A DNA stretch of 64,000 nt from Termitomyces sp. T153. Taxonomy: Eukaryota > Basidiomycota > Agaricomycetes > Agaricales > Lyophyllaceae. The DNA lies in the NCBI GenBank assembly GCA_018296165.2, contig JACKQL020000008.1, forward strand, positions 930,001 to 994,000, read 5' to 3'. The notes below the pieces were generated by a model. The model had not been told where the DNA came from, made no database searches, and worked only from the letters and a program-made list of their open reading frames with translations. Positions within the stretch are counted from its first letter, which is position 1. Each line of letters begins with the position of its first letter. The position numbers were made by a program, and so were the translations under genes. Below, in pieces: positions 46,334-57,670 of this stretch.

Positions 46334-48543
46334 ATCTTTTCTATCTTCTTCTGGCAAAGGACCAATAAAATCAATTCCAACAACTGAGAATCAATTGTTA
46401 GGAATGGACAGTAGGTGCAAGTGTCCTGCAGGTTTAGTGGTCTGGTCCTTATTCCTTTGGCACAGAATACATGAGGAATTGTATGCTCTTTCTAGATTGT
46501 GTCTCATGTGTGGCCAGTAGTAGGTATCTCACAAGGCAGCATAACTCTTCTCAAAACCAAAATGTCTGAGCATATCATGTGCCAGGTAGTAAGGCAATGT
46601 GTGCATTTGAGTGTTGCCAGGTATGAGCAGGCAACTTCCAAGGTAAATTGAGCTGTTGTTTAACTTGGCACTAACAATGCTGCCTTTTGCAATGCCATCC
46701 TGTATGTGTTGGGAAAAAGAGTTGTCTTTGTAACCAGTGACAATCTCCTTGAGTAGTTCTCTGTCTGTTTTAATCTGCAGGGCTCTTGCTGCTAGGAACT
46801 TCAATCTGGGTAGGGATCTAGTGTAAGCCAGCACACATGCTGCTAGCCCAGCATTCAGTGTCACTACAGGCATTCTGGACAAGGTGTCCATAGCCACATT
46901 GTATTCCCCATGTACATATACAATATTGAATTCAAAGTCAACAAGGAATATAGCCCAACATGACTGGTGCTGCAACATCTGCTTCTGAGACTAAAAATAT
47001 TCAAGAGTATAGTGATCTGTATAGACCTCAAATTTAACCTCAAGGAGACTAGTGCACCACCTCTTGAAGGCCTTAACAACTGCCAGGAGTTTCTTCTCAT
47101 AAGTGGGATAGTTGCATTGTGCCACATTTAACTAATAGGAGTTGTATGCCACAGGTCATGCAGATTTCCAAGTTTCACCAAAGCTCAAGATAGCACCCAT
47201 CCTGTGGTTGTTAGCATCTATGGTCACAAAGATCTTTTTTGATGAATCTTTGTAGTCAATTACCATCAGTGTCTCAAGGTCAGTCACTAATTGTTGGATG
47301 GTGTCAAAGGCTCTCTGGTGTGCCTTAGTTCAGGTTGGAAACTCCTTGTCACAGTTCTTATTTGTGAGCAGCATGAGCATGCTTGTATATTCTGCCAAGG
47401 CAGGGATGAAGGGAGAGAAGTAGCATGCAAGGCCAAGAAAACCCCAAACATTGGTGACAGTAGTGGGTACCAGCCACTCAGCAATCTTGTCAACCTTGTG
47501 AGGGTCTGTTCAAACACTATCCTTTGAGACAATATGTCCTGAAAATGCAGCTACAAAGCAAATTGTTTGGACTTCTGCAGGTTGTAGAAGAGGTTTGCAT
47601 GTCAAAGTGCTTCCATGACCTTTCTGAGATTCCCCTCATAAGTCTCTACAGAGTCTAACAAGATAATGATGTTGTCAAAATATATGTGACAGACTGTTTC
47701 AATAAGCTCTTGCAGTGCATCAGTCATCTGCCACTGGTGAGTGGATAGAGCATGCATCCTCCCATCAGCATAACCACCCACTCATATAGGCCTTATGGTG
47801 TACAAATCATGATAAGGTGGATGTCATTGGGATGAACTCTTGTTTGAAAAAAAGCATTTGTCATATCAACCTTGCCAAAAAAAATTTCCCCTCCCACAGT
47901 TTGCTAGAATGTTGTTCTTGTGAGAGAGTGGGAAGCTATCTCTCATTGTGTTCTGATTCAGTAACCAATAATTGTTGATCCACCATGGGAGAACTGTGAG
48001 GTCAGGGACACCTTCTCAATGCTTTGGGATGCAGAAGATGAGAGAAGCAAACTCTGAAGATGAAGAACATAAACAACCTGCTACTAAATGGTCCTCTGGT
48101 AGCTTCTTCCATGGTTCATGAAACTTTTTGGGGGTGGAGTATCTTTGCAAGTTTACAACCAACAATAGGTCCATGAGTTGGATTCAGTGATAGATGTGGT
48201 TGGGGCCCCTGTCCATGGTCTTGGGGAGTTCTGTCAGAAATTGGTCTGCATAGGTGAGCTTGGCTTGTGTGTCTTTCTGGATTAGAATCTCCTCCAACAA
48301 TAGGCCCTCAATTTGCTCTCTGACCAATGCTATAACCTGACTTGGCAAGGCATAATCTTCACAGTGGATGGGGGTGACATGTGCAAAGTGGATTGCATCA
48401 TGTTTTCTTTCTGAGTTTGTGGTTTTGAAGGGGGTGCTTGCCAATGCTGAGAGAGAGGAGGTGGGGTTTACAATGTCAAAACCTGTTTGCTTGTCAATTG
48501 CCATGTTGGACTTAATGTCTAGCACCAAATTCTTAGCAGACAA
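46334..48543 (-). pseudogene. Gypsy reverse transcriptase, RNase H and integrase zinc region
   Basis: Fragments on the minus strand in family order: EDYALPSQVIALVREQIEG (upstream of RT, about 48360), the catalytic box CHIYFDNIII (about 47660-47690) where a YxDD sequence is expected, FNIVYVHGEYNVAMDTLSRM (RNase H end, about 46860-46920), and LAHDMLRHFGFEKSYAAL (integrase zinc domain, about 46530-46590). Several stops and frameshifts intervene. The second catalytic Asp of the transcriptase is Asn, so the enzyme motif itself is lost. Confidence 0.8.
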
Positions 48544-48720
48544 AAATGAGATTCCTAACAGTAGCAGTACAGGCAGACTAGTGTTTACTTTTACCTTAAA
48601 AACCTTTGACTTCTATGCACCACTCCTCACAGTCACCTCCAAACATACATACTTGTTATAGGTCAAAGGTGCTTATGTCAATGACATTAGATTATCTTTG
48701 TGTTTGGCAAGCACAAATCT

Positions 48721-48915
48721 TTACAACCCAAGTTTTGAAACCAATTCATCACTAATCACTGTGGAGGGGCATCCATTATCCAGAATTGCTTGGACAGATA
48801 AGAGGAAAGAGTGAATAGCAGGCCCTGTTAACTCTAACACAGCTGTCATGTCAAGTGCAGATAAAATGGGGTCTGGCAATGAAAACAGGATAGTATTGAT
48901 ATGGTGTATACCCAT
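48721..48915 (-). pseudogene. Gypsy aspartic protease fragment
   Basis: A 64-codon fragment contains AILDNGCPSTVISDELVSKL. It fits the retropepsin active-site neighbourhood in fungal Gypsy elements, which often have D-x-G followed by hydrophobic residues. Its partner reading frames on both sides are broken. Confidence 0.65.
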
Positions 48916-48919
48916 TCAC

Positions 48920-50250
48920 ACATTAATTTTGCAAATAATACTATATTATTGAACTTGTTACCAACTATTAGAACAGATATGAAATACCATTATAGTTGTA
49001 ATCCTACAGCTATAGTGATCCTGATTGTAGTGACAACTAGGTACACATGCCAGGGTGGTATTCAAATATCCCTGCATTGGATGGAGCCATGTAAATACTA
49101 GCTGTATAGAGGTTATGAGCTATACTACTGAAGGCTATGGGGAGCATATTGGGGAGCATATGCCAACAGGACAAAACAGACATACAGAATGGCTTCAGAG
49201 GGATTTGCAACTACTAGATCAGAAACCTTCAGGGATGCACATTGTTCATGATTGGACAAAAGTGGTATTGGAGATCAGGCACAGCTTGCCTAACCTCAGA
49301 GCTTTGTAGAACTTCAGACTAGAACATTGAAGCTTAGGCTGAAAGCTATTGGATTATAGGAAATAAGCTTTTCATGTAAGCAGTGGAGACATGAATATTG
49401 TCAGCCAGTTGTGGTGCAAGGATTTGACCACTGGGTCATTCAGACACCAGTGCCAGAGCCTCAGGAGATAACCTAGAACCTAAGGCACCCTGAGAGAAAT
49501 GCACAGGACCTCAGAATAGAAAACCCTTAGCCCAGAACAGATTTATTTGGACAAGAGACCATATGGGCAGAGCCTAGCACCCTTTGCCCAGTGGTCCAGA
49601 CACTTAATCCCCTATACTCTACAATAGCTGGATTGCCAAGTGTATATCACACTCCTTGATATACTAGCATAGGCTTGTATATAATATGTATCATAATGTA
49701 ACAAATACAAGTTTTGACTACCCCATGTTTCTCCTCTTCCACATGTAATTGAAGACAAGCAAATTTGTGCTCAGGTAGCTTTCTGTGTGACTCAGAACTT
49801 CCATGTGGTGCTATGCTGTTGTACTAAGGTCTCTGCTAGGAATCCTTGCTTTGCCTGTGTGGCTTTTCTGCCTGTGTGGCTCTTTGGTCTGTGTGACTAT
49901 CTCACCTATGTGGCTTAGCCTGTGTGGCACCCCAAGCAGCTGTGTGCACTCACCTAGTATCCCCAACCTTTGTACCTTGTACACTGTGTCCCAGCCCCCA
50001 TTGCTATATACAAATATTCCTTATTCATTTGGCAATTTCCTGAAATGGAACAAAGTGTGGTATTTCTTAATACTGCCTCCCTGAACTCAGAATCAGCAGT
50101 TGCCTTGTGCAAGCCCAGATAGACAGAAGGAGCCTGTCCCATTTAGATTGATATTAGAAGTTGTAATGACTCTAGTACCTATTGTCTACTACTCTTTGAT
50201 TTTGCATTGGGAACTAGCAGGTTCATCAGTATGTGTAGGAATCATCCATA
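48920..50250. other. Unassigned insert between Gypsy gag and protease
   Basis: About 1.3 kb with stops in all frames, lying where the gag end should run almost directly into the protease. It includes a degenerate tandem of GCCTGTGTGGCT-like units (about 49852-49930). It probably represents another insertion, but I could not find its ends or a target duplication. Confidence 0.4.
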
Positions 50251-50369
50251 TCCTTGTCTTGGACTTCTCCTTTACTCATTGGCTCAACATATGTGAGCCC
50301 TGCAACAGTCTTTAGTTTTGCTGCTAGAACCACAGCCAATGTCAATGTTTTGGTTGTCTTAGGATCAGG

Positions 50370-51104
50370 CTACAAGTTTGAGGCCTTTATGGAGCATACA
50401 TCTGGAGTTCCAGGATGGTTGCAATAAAAGGTGCAACAGTGTGTGCATCTTTGGTGTTTGGTGAGTAGCTTCTTCTCCTTGTTGATGAGCTTGGCTAATT
50501 TGGGGTGCAGCATAGCAGTTCCTGATGTGGCAGATGAGGTGCTGGCAATATGTGAAGAGGGCTCAGAGATCCTGTCCACCAATGCCTTACACTTGTTGGC
50601 TTGCTTGGTGTTGTTCACATCAATCATTGCTTGGGTCCTGGCCTATTCCTCAGCCAGTTCTTTGTCTAGCTCAACCCCCTCTGTGATCCAATCTGTGAGT
50701 TCCCTATCAGGAATCTTTCTGTAGTCTACCTTCTTGCAGAGATTGGAGCACATGTGGGATTCTAAATGTGCCTTGAGAGAAGTATTACTCAAGGTATGTT
50801 CTGACCTTGTGTTTCTGAGTTGGGCATTGAGATTTTGTAATACCACAATCCAGTTGGTGAATGACATGTTTCCTTCATAAGATCCCAAAATGGTATTGCA
50901 GACCTTGGTCTGCCAGTGACAAGGCAATGCAAACTGTTGGAGTTCATTGAGATATTGTTTGAGGGTCATGGCATCAATCCTTGAGTAATTGGTATGGTAC
51001 CAGGCAATGGAGTGAGGTTCAAGCATACCATCTGCTATGAAGGATACCACCTTCAAGTCTTTTTTTTCAAGTGCTTTTGGTAGTGTTGGCATGCTATCAT
51101 CCAT
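50370..51104 (-). pseudogene. Gypsy gag: capsid and Cys-rich end
   Basis: Two open fragments (51104-50643 and 50627-50370), probably one former frame. The first has the alpha-helical capsid-like stretch TLKQYLNELQQFALPCHWQ; the second ends in HQRCTHCCTFYCNHPGTPDVC, a gag zinc-binding-like motif. A further Pro/Ser-rich fragment at 51553-51299 (for example TPWTNFRTPKKEPSPTF) is the likely gag N-terminus. Confidence 0.7.
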
Positions 51105-51648
51105 TGTTGAAAAACATAGTTGTCCATGCAGCCTTCAGTGATCATCAGGCATTCCTTCAGCTTGATAATCCTGACTTCAGCCAAGGGTTGTTGATCATCC
51201 ATGTCTGGATTGAATGCAAGTGTGGCTGCCACATTCCTTTGGGTGGTGCCAGCTACTGATATGCAATAAGTGCTGAGATATTTGATTGTGGGGTTGTTTT
51301 AATGGTAAGGAGTGAACTCAACCTTGGAAGACAATGACCCTGAGGTGTCAGAAAACTCAGATGGACTGGATGGCAGCAAAAGGGCTAAGGTTGCTGATGT
51401 TTCAGCTTCACTGAAAGTGGGAGATGGTTCTTTCTTGGGTGTCCTGAAGTTGGTCCAGGGTGTGCCAGTCAGGGAAGGAATAGTTGGTAAAGTACCTGGT
51501 AGTGGTACTGAAGGTCCCTGCCTGTGCACCACTTGACTTGTAAGTAAGGGCATAAGTGTTGATGATTGGCAATAACTTGAAAACAGGTTGAGAAAATTTT
51601 ACTGGTGTCAAAAAAAAAAGTGAAAGACTGCCAGTAATGCAGCCTCAC

Positions 51649-51908
51649 TGTGACCCCAACAGACAATGTAAAATCAACTTTGTTTACTTGTAGCTAGGAC
51701 AATCTAATTCATATCTAATCTAAAGACTCACTTTTGTTTACTTATAGTTAGGACAAGGTAGACAAAGGTGAAATCAGGAACTTTTTGAGGCAGCGGTCAT
51801 ATGCTAGTGTGCTGCAGTGGTAACTGGAACAGCAGGAAGTGGAGCTGTGGAGTGAATGTGTGACAATATGTCATAAGTATGTCATAAGTTGCAGATGGCA
51901 AGCTTACA
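51649..51908 (-). repeat. Gypsy LTR, right copy (5' LTR), with an internal duplication
   Basis: 260 bp starting TGTGACCCCAACAGACA and ending GGCAAGCTTACA. Compared with the left copy it is about 55 bp longer because the TTTGTTTACTTGTAG-TAGGACAA segment is present twice, separated by a short spacer. Confidence 0.85.
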
Positions 51909-52387
51909 TCCTTTCCTAATACCATACATTCATTATATTCAACTCAATTCTGAAGCCCTTAAAAATATCAGCTACTTCATTGATGCTACTGAGTACAATA
52001 TAATGGTATGTAAGCTCACTTGCTAGAATATTTTTTCTTGCAAAACAAGTTTATAAAAAGTGCCCCACCTGTCAGCAGATTGAACTGAAGACAGATTGAA
52101 TCAAAGTTTCATAGTAAATAATCCAGTGTTAATTGAGTTCTGGGCTTAAAAATGATGTACATCGAGATGTAGGTGTCGACGCAGAAAACAGTCAAAAGGA
52201 TATGTCAAGACTGTTTGTTTCAAATTAATCATTCGGCGCAAATAATGTGGGCGGGCCCGCGACGCGTACCACGTGATACTCACGCCTATACTTAAAAATC
52301 TGAGTCGCGTTCCGAGTCAGTTGCTTACCATCATCTAACCGGCCCTTCGACCTTGTCTTTGAACATTTCTTTTCCCCATTATCCTTG
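51909..52387. other. End of repeat island B and F-box 2 promoter
   Basis: AT-rich until about 52.2 kb. CpG content then rises sharply (GGGCCCGCGACGCGTACC around 52253), marking the 5' region of F-box gene 2. No other feature. Confidence 0.45.
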
Positions 52388-54716
52388 ATGCATAAATTGC
52401 ATACCTCTGCCCGCTTGAGGAACAAAACGACTTCATCCGCTGTAACTCAGGATTCACCGCCAAACTCAGCTTCAACGTCGTCTCAAGACGCTAAACACAA
52501 ACGACGCAAAATCGTTGGGATGCCAAATACCAAAGGAAAGGGGAAGCTAAGGGCAAGAGGTATTCAGGGAAAGCTGAAACTGATCACTGAGATGCCTCTC
52601 GATATACTCTTGGAAATATTCAGTTTTCTTCAGCCAGCCGATCTCCTTCATTTGTCTAGAGCCAATAAAGCTCTTCGAGGAATATTGCTGGATCGAAAAA
52701 CCAATTGCATTTGGAAAGGAGTAAGCATGCACAGAAACCATTGTCGATACTAATTTAGATTTACTTTGTCCCTTCCCAGGCATTTATGAACATTGAACAA
52801 GAACCGCCACCTGAAATACCAGAAGATATGACTTATCCCGACTACACCTTGCTTTTGTATGGGACTGAATGCAGCGCAAGTCCCGTTATCCTATACATGG
52901 TGTTTTATCATAATCTTTGAATTTAGTACTGTGGTAAAGCAACGTCAAAGGTCCATTGGGCTGCGCGTGTGCGACTTTGTAACGATTGCATAAAGATCAA
53001 GTAAACCATTTTGATTCGATATAGACCTGTTGGCTCAACGCTGCCTTATTTAGGACCGTCTCAGCACTACGAAGTGGTTGTCACGAAAAGCTTCCAAAGA
53101 GTATGTGCCCTTCGTGGTCTGTCAGCACACCAACCAAGTGTGCGTCCATCCATGACTCTCTTCCGGTTCTACGGCACTGAGTTTACTCCCTTAAGACCAC
53201 GCTACCCTCTATATGAAAGAAGACTACCAGAGGATCGCCCACAATCTAAACCGACTAGCAGATGATAAAGACTTGCTCAACACGTTTGTTCAAACACAGA
53301 TGAAATTCTATTACGAACGTGTGAAGGTCCGCCTGAACTCGGAGTGGATTGCTTTCACTTGACTTATCCCTTTTTCAGCATGCCAAACAGTGTGAGAAAT
53401 GGGTTTATGACATGAAAACAAGGCGAGAAAACGAGATCAGAGACATCCGCTCGAAAAGAAAGGAGGCGTACGTTTTTACGATCTTCAGTCGTAGTGATTA
53501 TTCAACGTTGCTCATAGCATATGCCAGAGGCTTTATCAGGAAGGTTGTACTTTTTTTGCATTAGTCCCGCCCGCATTCTGAGGTTACGCAGGTTGGAACC
53601 TTGAATTAGATTATCTCAGTATACGGGGAATGTCCGACATGCCTGGAATAGACACAGCGCAAGAACTAACCGAGAAGAGTAAGTCAATCCTTTACATCTC
53701 GTGTAACGGCACTAGTATTCAAGGAGACAACAAGCCTGGTGTAAAATTCATCCTCGTATAATTACCTTTCTCGAGGGCATCCGTGTGAAACGCCTGGAGG
53801 AGCAGCGTGAAAGGCTCGTGCAGAAACGCATGACACTTCTCCTACCTCTGTACAAAGAATATCTGGGAACATTGCAACATTCTTACCGCGCTCCTGGGTT
53901 TCCAGATATTTGTGCAGAAGAACCTTTCCGATCGCTAATCTTCTCCACTCCCATTGATACGACGCTTACGTTGGCCGATTTTGCAGCCTGGAAGGACGAT
54001 ATCCCTCGAGCTTGCAAGGCTCGGGCCGAGTCACAAGTACAAGTTCTGGAAGCATTGCTTCCTCCTGACTTTCCTTGTCTAGATCTTGCTATGGCATTAT
54101 TTTGTTGCCGATGGTGCACAAAATCGATACCATACCCTGATGTATTGCAACACCACTGCCTGATTACATCCCAGCATGACTTCAAACCAAGCGGTGACAA
54201 TGTCGAACTGTATAAATTTGCGCTGGGCTATGATTATCGTGGGTCGCAGGATGAGGCGGGACATGCGTTATCATTCCAACGACCTTGGAACTTTGGTGGA
54301 GCTCAGGTCAAGTACGACACACAGGCAGCTAGCTCCGCAAAGGAGATAATCGGACTATGCGGAGCGGACCCACGCAGCGTGTCGAAGCAAACAATGGATG
54401 AGCTCGACGTCAGAGTCGAGTGTCTGCGTTGTGGGCAAGGAAAGCGTGGGCGCACTGGCCGGCTGACTATGACATGGTCGAAAGCGGTATGTGACAAAAT
54501 CCTTGATTTCCACAATTTTATGAACTTGCTGTGGGCATATCCTGAAATAAGATCACTCATGAATCGGAGAAACACTACGAAGATAAAGAAGATCTGGAAT
54601 GGGATGGGCCTCGGTGGAAACTTTTGGATGCGGAAGACCTCAGGCTGGCGAAATCCAAGGAGCTGCGAGGCCTACAGTACCCGGTCAGAATTCCACGGCG
54701 ACCACAGCATAGCTGA
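52388..54716 (+). CDS. F-box protein (paralogue 2), shortened C-terminus
   Basis: Second copy of the F-box family seen at 23.1-25.6 kb. Ten exons: 52388-52720, 52780-52875, 52927-53000, 53054-53100, 53196-53326, 53379-53467, 53518-53543, 53592-53678, 53735-54486 and 54552-54716, giving 599 residues. The F-box (LKLITEMPLDILLEIFSFL) is at about 63-110. The Cys motif reads CSYCGKA...CNDC, and CRWCTKSIPYPDVLQHHC is in exon 9. Compared with paralogue 1 it lacks the C-terminal finger and ends soon after a WKLLDAEDL stretch. Exon 3 is two bases shorter after its last Cys, so exon 4 is read in another frame and the next donor moves. The intron at 52876-52926 has a perfect GC donor (GCAAGT). The model is open throughout, but exon 4 is tentative. 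Confidence 0.78.
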
Positions 54717-55230
54717 GCCTAGTCAAAAAGTTCCGGACATGTTTCATCATCTTTCATGCATTGAGACCATATAAAGCTGTCATGTACGGAGTAGAATTGT
54801 CTAGTCCCGACTGACTACAACAAATTATTGCCATGGGTCCTACATATCTCATTCTTTATGTCCAATTCATGTCTGCAGTATATAATTCTAGAGTGACCAG
54901 AAATGTACCTGGTTAATCAGCAAATCAAAATGATGGTGAGAGAGTTGCTCGTCAAATCTTCGCGACGTTGGTTTCTGTGTTAGTCACAGCCACCTCCGCG
55001 TCCACTCGTTCCTCGAGCTCCGAATATCCTCAATAGCCTACACCAAACTCATTCGTTTACAAAATTACATCCTTTCAAAGCTCTCTTCACGTCGATGTTT
55101 CATCTATGTATCTTTGGCGGCGTTCGTCTCTCGTTTTGAAAGATATCCTTGCTTCCCCAGGCTCTGTGGGAAAGAGCACCCGATTCGAACGTTTGAATGT
55201 GATGCAGCTTCGAAACAGGGAGCTCCTTCG
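54717..55230. other. Intergenic region upstream of the DAK gene
   Basis: About 0.5 kb of gene-like composition with no recognised feature. A possible earlier ATG in another frame near 55094 is not supported by the family N-terminus. Confidence 0.45.
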
Positions 55231-57390
55231 ATGTCTTCAAAACACATCTATCACTCAGCAGACGGACTAGTACTCAAGGCTCTCAGAGGAGCTGTAGCCC
55301 TCAATCCAGCACTCGAGCTGTAAGTGCTCTACTTCGACTCTTAGCTGTGTCTCAGTGCTGTCATCAGACATGCAGCCTCGAAGTCAGTCTTTATATCCGA
55401 TAAGACTCACGGCCGCACGGATGCGACAAGAAACCCTCTTCCTATCGTTGCTGTTATCTCAGGTGGTGGCGCAGGACACGAACCCGCCCATGCAGGTTAC
55501 ACCGGTCGCGGGATGCTTTCGGCATCTGTCTCAGGCGATATATTTGCCAGCCCCAGTGCAAAACAAATCCTACAGACAATATACCTCGCTTCTTCCTCTG
55601 GAGCCACTTTGTCCGAGGTTGATCAAGACAAACAGGTTCATGAGTGGAAAGACGTCCTAGTAATAATAAACAACTACACCGGAGACCGCCTCAATTTTGG
55701 GCTTGCCATCGAAAAGGCTCTAGCCTCTTCCCACATGAAGATTGAAAGCGTTGTTGTAACCGATGATGTTTCTCTTCTTCAGCCAGGCCCCGACTCTCGG
55801 TTGCGGGCTCGAAAGAGTCTGGTAGGCCCCCGAGGCCTCGCGGGCAACATCCTTGTGTGCAAAATATTAGGTGCCTTTGCTCATAGAGGTGCAGATTTGA
55901 CCCGTGTCAAACTGCTTGGTGATGCCGTGGTGCATAACTTGGCGAGTGTCGGTGTTGGATTGGGTCATTGCCACGTTCCCGGGCGAGAACTGAATATGAA
56001 CAGTCTTGTGGTGATGACGGAGGAGGAATGTGAGATAGGTCTGGGGCTTCATAATGAACCTGGAGTAGTACGGAAGAAGATGGATGGACCAGATAAACTC
56101 GTTGCAGAAATGCTTGACCTTATCATGCGTTCAAGACAGGGCACTGGAGAGGAATTCATGCGAGTTGCTTCTGATGACGTGGGTATAGATTTGACCGATG
56201 ACATCGTATTGTTCATCAACAATCTCGGTGGGATGTCTCAATTGGAACTAGCCGCTGTGTTGGATGAGGTCCTTGGTCAACTGGGTGAGTAACAGCACTT
56301 TAAAGGTGCTTCATGTCCACATCTGCATATACCTGTGTCTTCAGATTCAATCGGCGTGAATCCAATGCGTGTCTATTCTTCTACTTATATGACCTCACTC
56401 AATGCTCCTGGATTCTCAATCTCCATTCTAAACTTATCGAAAATCCACCAAGGACTCAATTCGTCCCGGAATTGGAATACTTTCGTCACCGTCCTTGAGC
56501 TTCTTGATGACCCAACAGATGCAGTTTCATGGCTTGGCGTTCGTAGCTGGCCAGTAAAGAAGCACGGCCAAGGCGCCAAAAAACCGAGTCCTCTACCAAA
56601 CATCGCTATGCCTTTGCCTCCAGAACCGTCGAGGGATACAAAACAATTGCAAGGTTTATCCGGCAGAATAGAACGGGGTTTAAGATCTGCATGTGAAACA
56701 GTTTTACTTCGCCAGGGAGCCTTGACCGAATTCGATACGGTTGTAGGAGATGGTGATTGCGGGGAAACTTTCGCCGCTGGTGCCAAAGGTGGGTTTTGAG
56801 TCAATTCTAAAAATAAAACAGCTCGTATGTATTTTCAAGCTATATTGGCTATGCTTGATGAAGGAGGGATCAATCTATCTTCTATCACGGTCTCCGAATT
56901 GGTCACATTTGTTGCAAACGTGCTCGAAGAGCGAATGGGAGGAACCATTGGTGCTTGTAGGCTCTTACCATCTTTACCTATTTTTCGGCTGTTCTTACTG
57001 TTCGCAGTGTTTGCGATCTTCCTCACAGCAGTATCCACCTCTCTCAAAGACTTGAATTGCGCTCCCACAATTCAGTACTGGGGGAACGCACTTGTTGTGG
57101 GACTTCATGCTCTCAGAAAATACACACCAGCACAACCAGGTGACCGAACTCTCATTGATGCCCTATGTCCATTCTGCGAAACCATGTCTCAGGAAGGTAA
57201 TACATTCGAACAGGCGGTAGACGCAGCGAAAAAAGGTGCAGAGAGTACTCGGTATATGTCAGCAGTCTTAGGGAGGGCTGCATATGTCACAATGCCAAGT
57301 ACCTTGGAGGACTTACCACCTGATCCTGGTGCATGGGGTGTTGTGGCTATCCTTGAGGGCCTTTGCAATGGTCTAACTGGCGACCCCTGA
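55231..57390 (+). CDS. DAK1: Dihydroxyacetone kinase
   Basis: ATP-dependent kinase phosphorylating dihydroxyacetone (and glyceraldehyde) in glycerol and methanol metabolism and detoxification. Five exons: 55231-55319, 55368-56284, 56345-56788, 56840-56956 and 57008-57390, giving 649 residues. The DhaK domain opens with HIYHSADGLVLKALRGA and the Gly-rich GGGAGHEPAHAGYTG. The substrate-binding His lies in GLGLHNEPG. The DhaL ATP domain has VVGDGDCGETF and ends PDPGAWGVVAILEGL. Splicing at 56957-57007 restores GALFAIFLTAVS, as in the family. The start is the ATG giving the conserved N-terminus. It appears intact and is probably cytosolic. Confidence 0.94.
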
Positions 57391-57670
57391 ATCATGTAGT
57401 TGGCGTAGTCATAAATTTTCAAAGTCTCTGAAGCTAGTCTCTAGCATATGATGCTTATCATGTCTGCACTAATAAGTATACCTATTGTCATTCAGCATCG
57501 TCTAGCCTATCGTATCATATTCCCTTATTCGAATATTTGTGTGAGAGAGAAAGTAGCGGGTCAGGAAGTAATGGAACGTCCCGAAGGCTGAGGCCGAACA
57601 AGACGATTCAACTTGAATTGATGCATCGTCACTGCTCTCAGTCTCCACTTTTAGCTTGGACTGACCACGG
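57391..57670. other. Short intergenic region
   Basis: 280 bp between DAK1 and the small secreted protein gene. Nothing recognised. Confidence 0.45.

Larger units (their letters stand above)
39924..51908 (-). mobile_element. Gypsy-type LTR retrotransposon, split by a Copia insertion
   Basis: Minus-strand Gypsy (Metaviridae-type) element bounded by similar TG...CA LTRs at 39924-40128 and 51649-51908. Order on the minus strand: gag N-terminus (51553-51299), capsid (51104-50643), Cys-rich gag end (50627-50370), a roughly 1.3-kb foreign-looking insert, protease (48915-48721, active-site-like DNGCPST), reverse transcriptase and RNase H (about 48543-46700), integrase zinc region, integrase core cut by Copia (46329/41144), then integrase end with a chromodomain-like tail. 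Numerous stops and shifts show it is dead. The outer 5-bp flanks (GGCAC, TCCTT) do not match, so its target-site duplication has decayed or the ends have rearranged. Without the Copia copy it spans about 6.8 kb. Confidence 0.85.
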
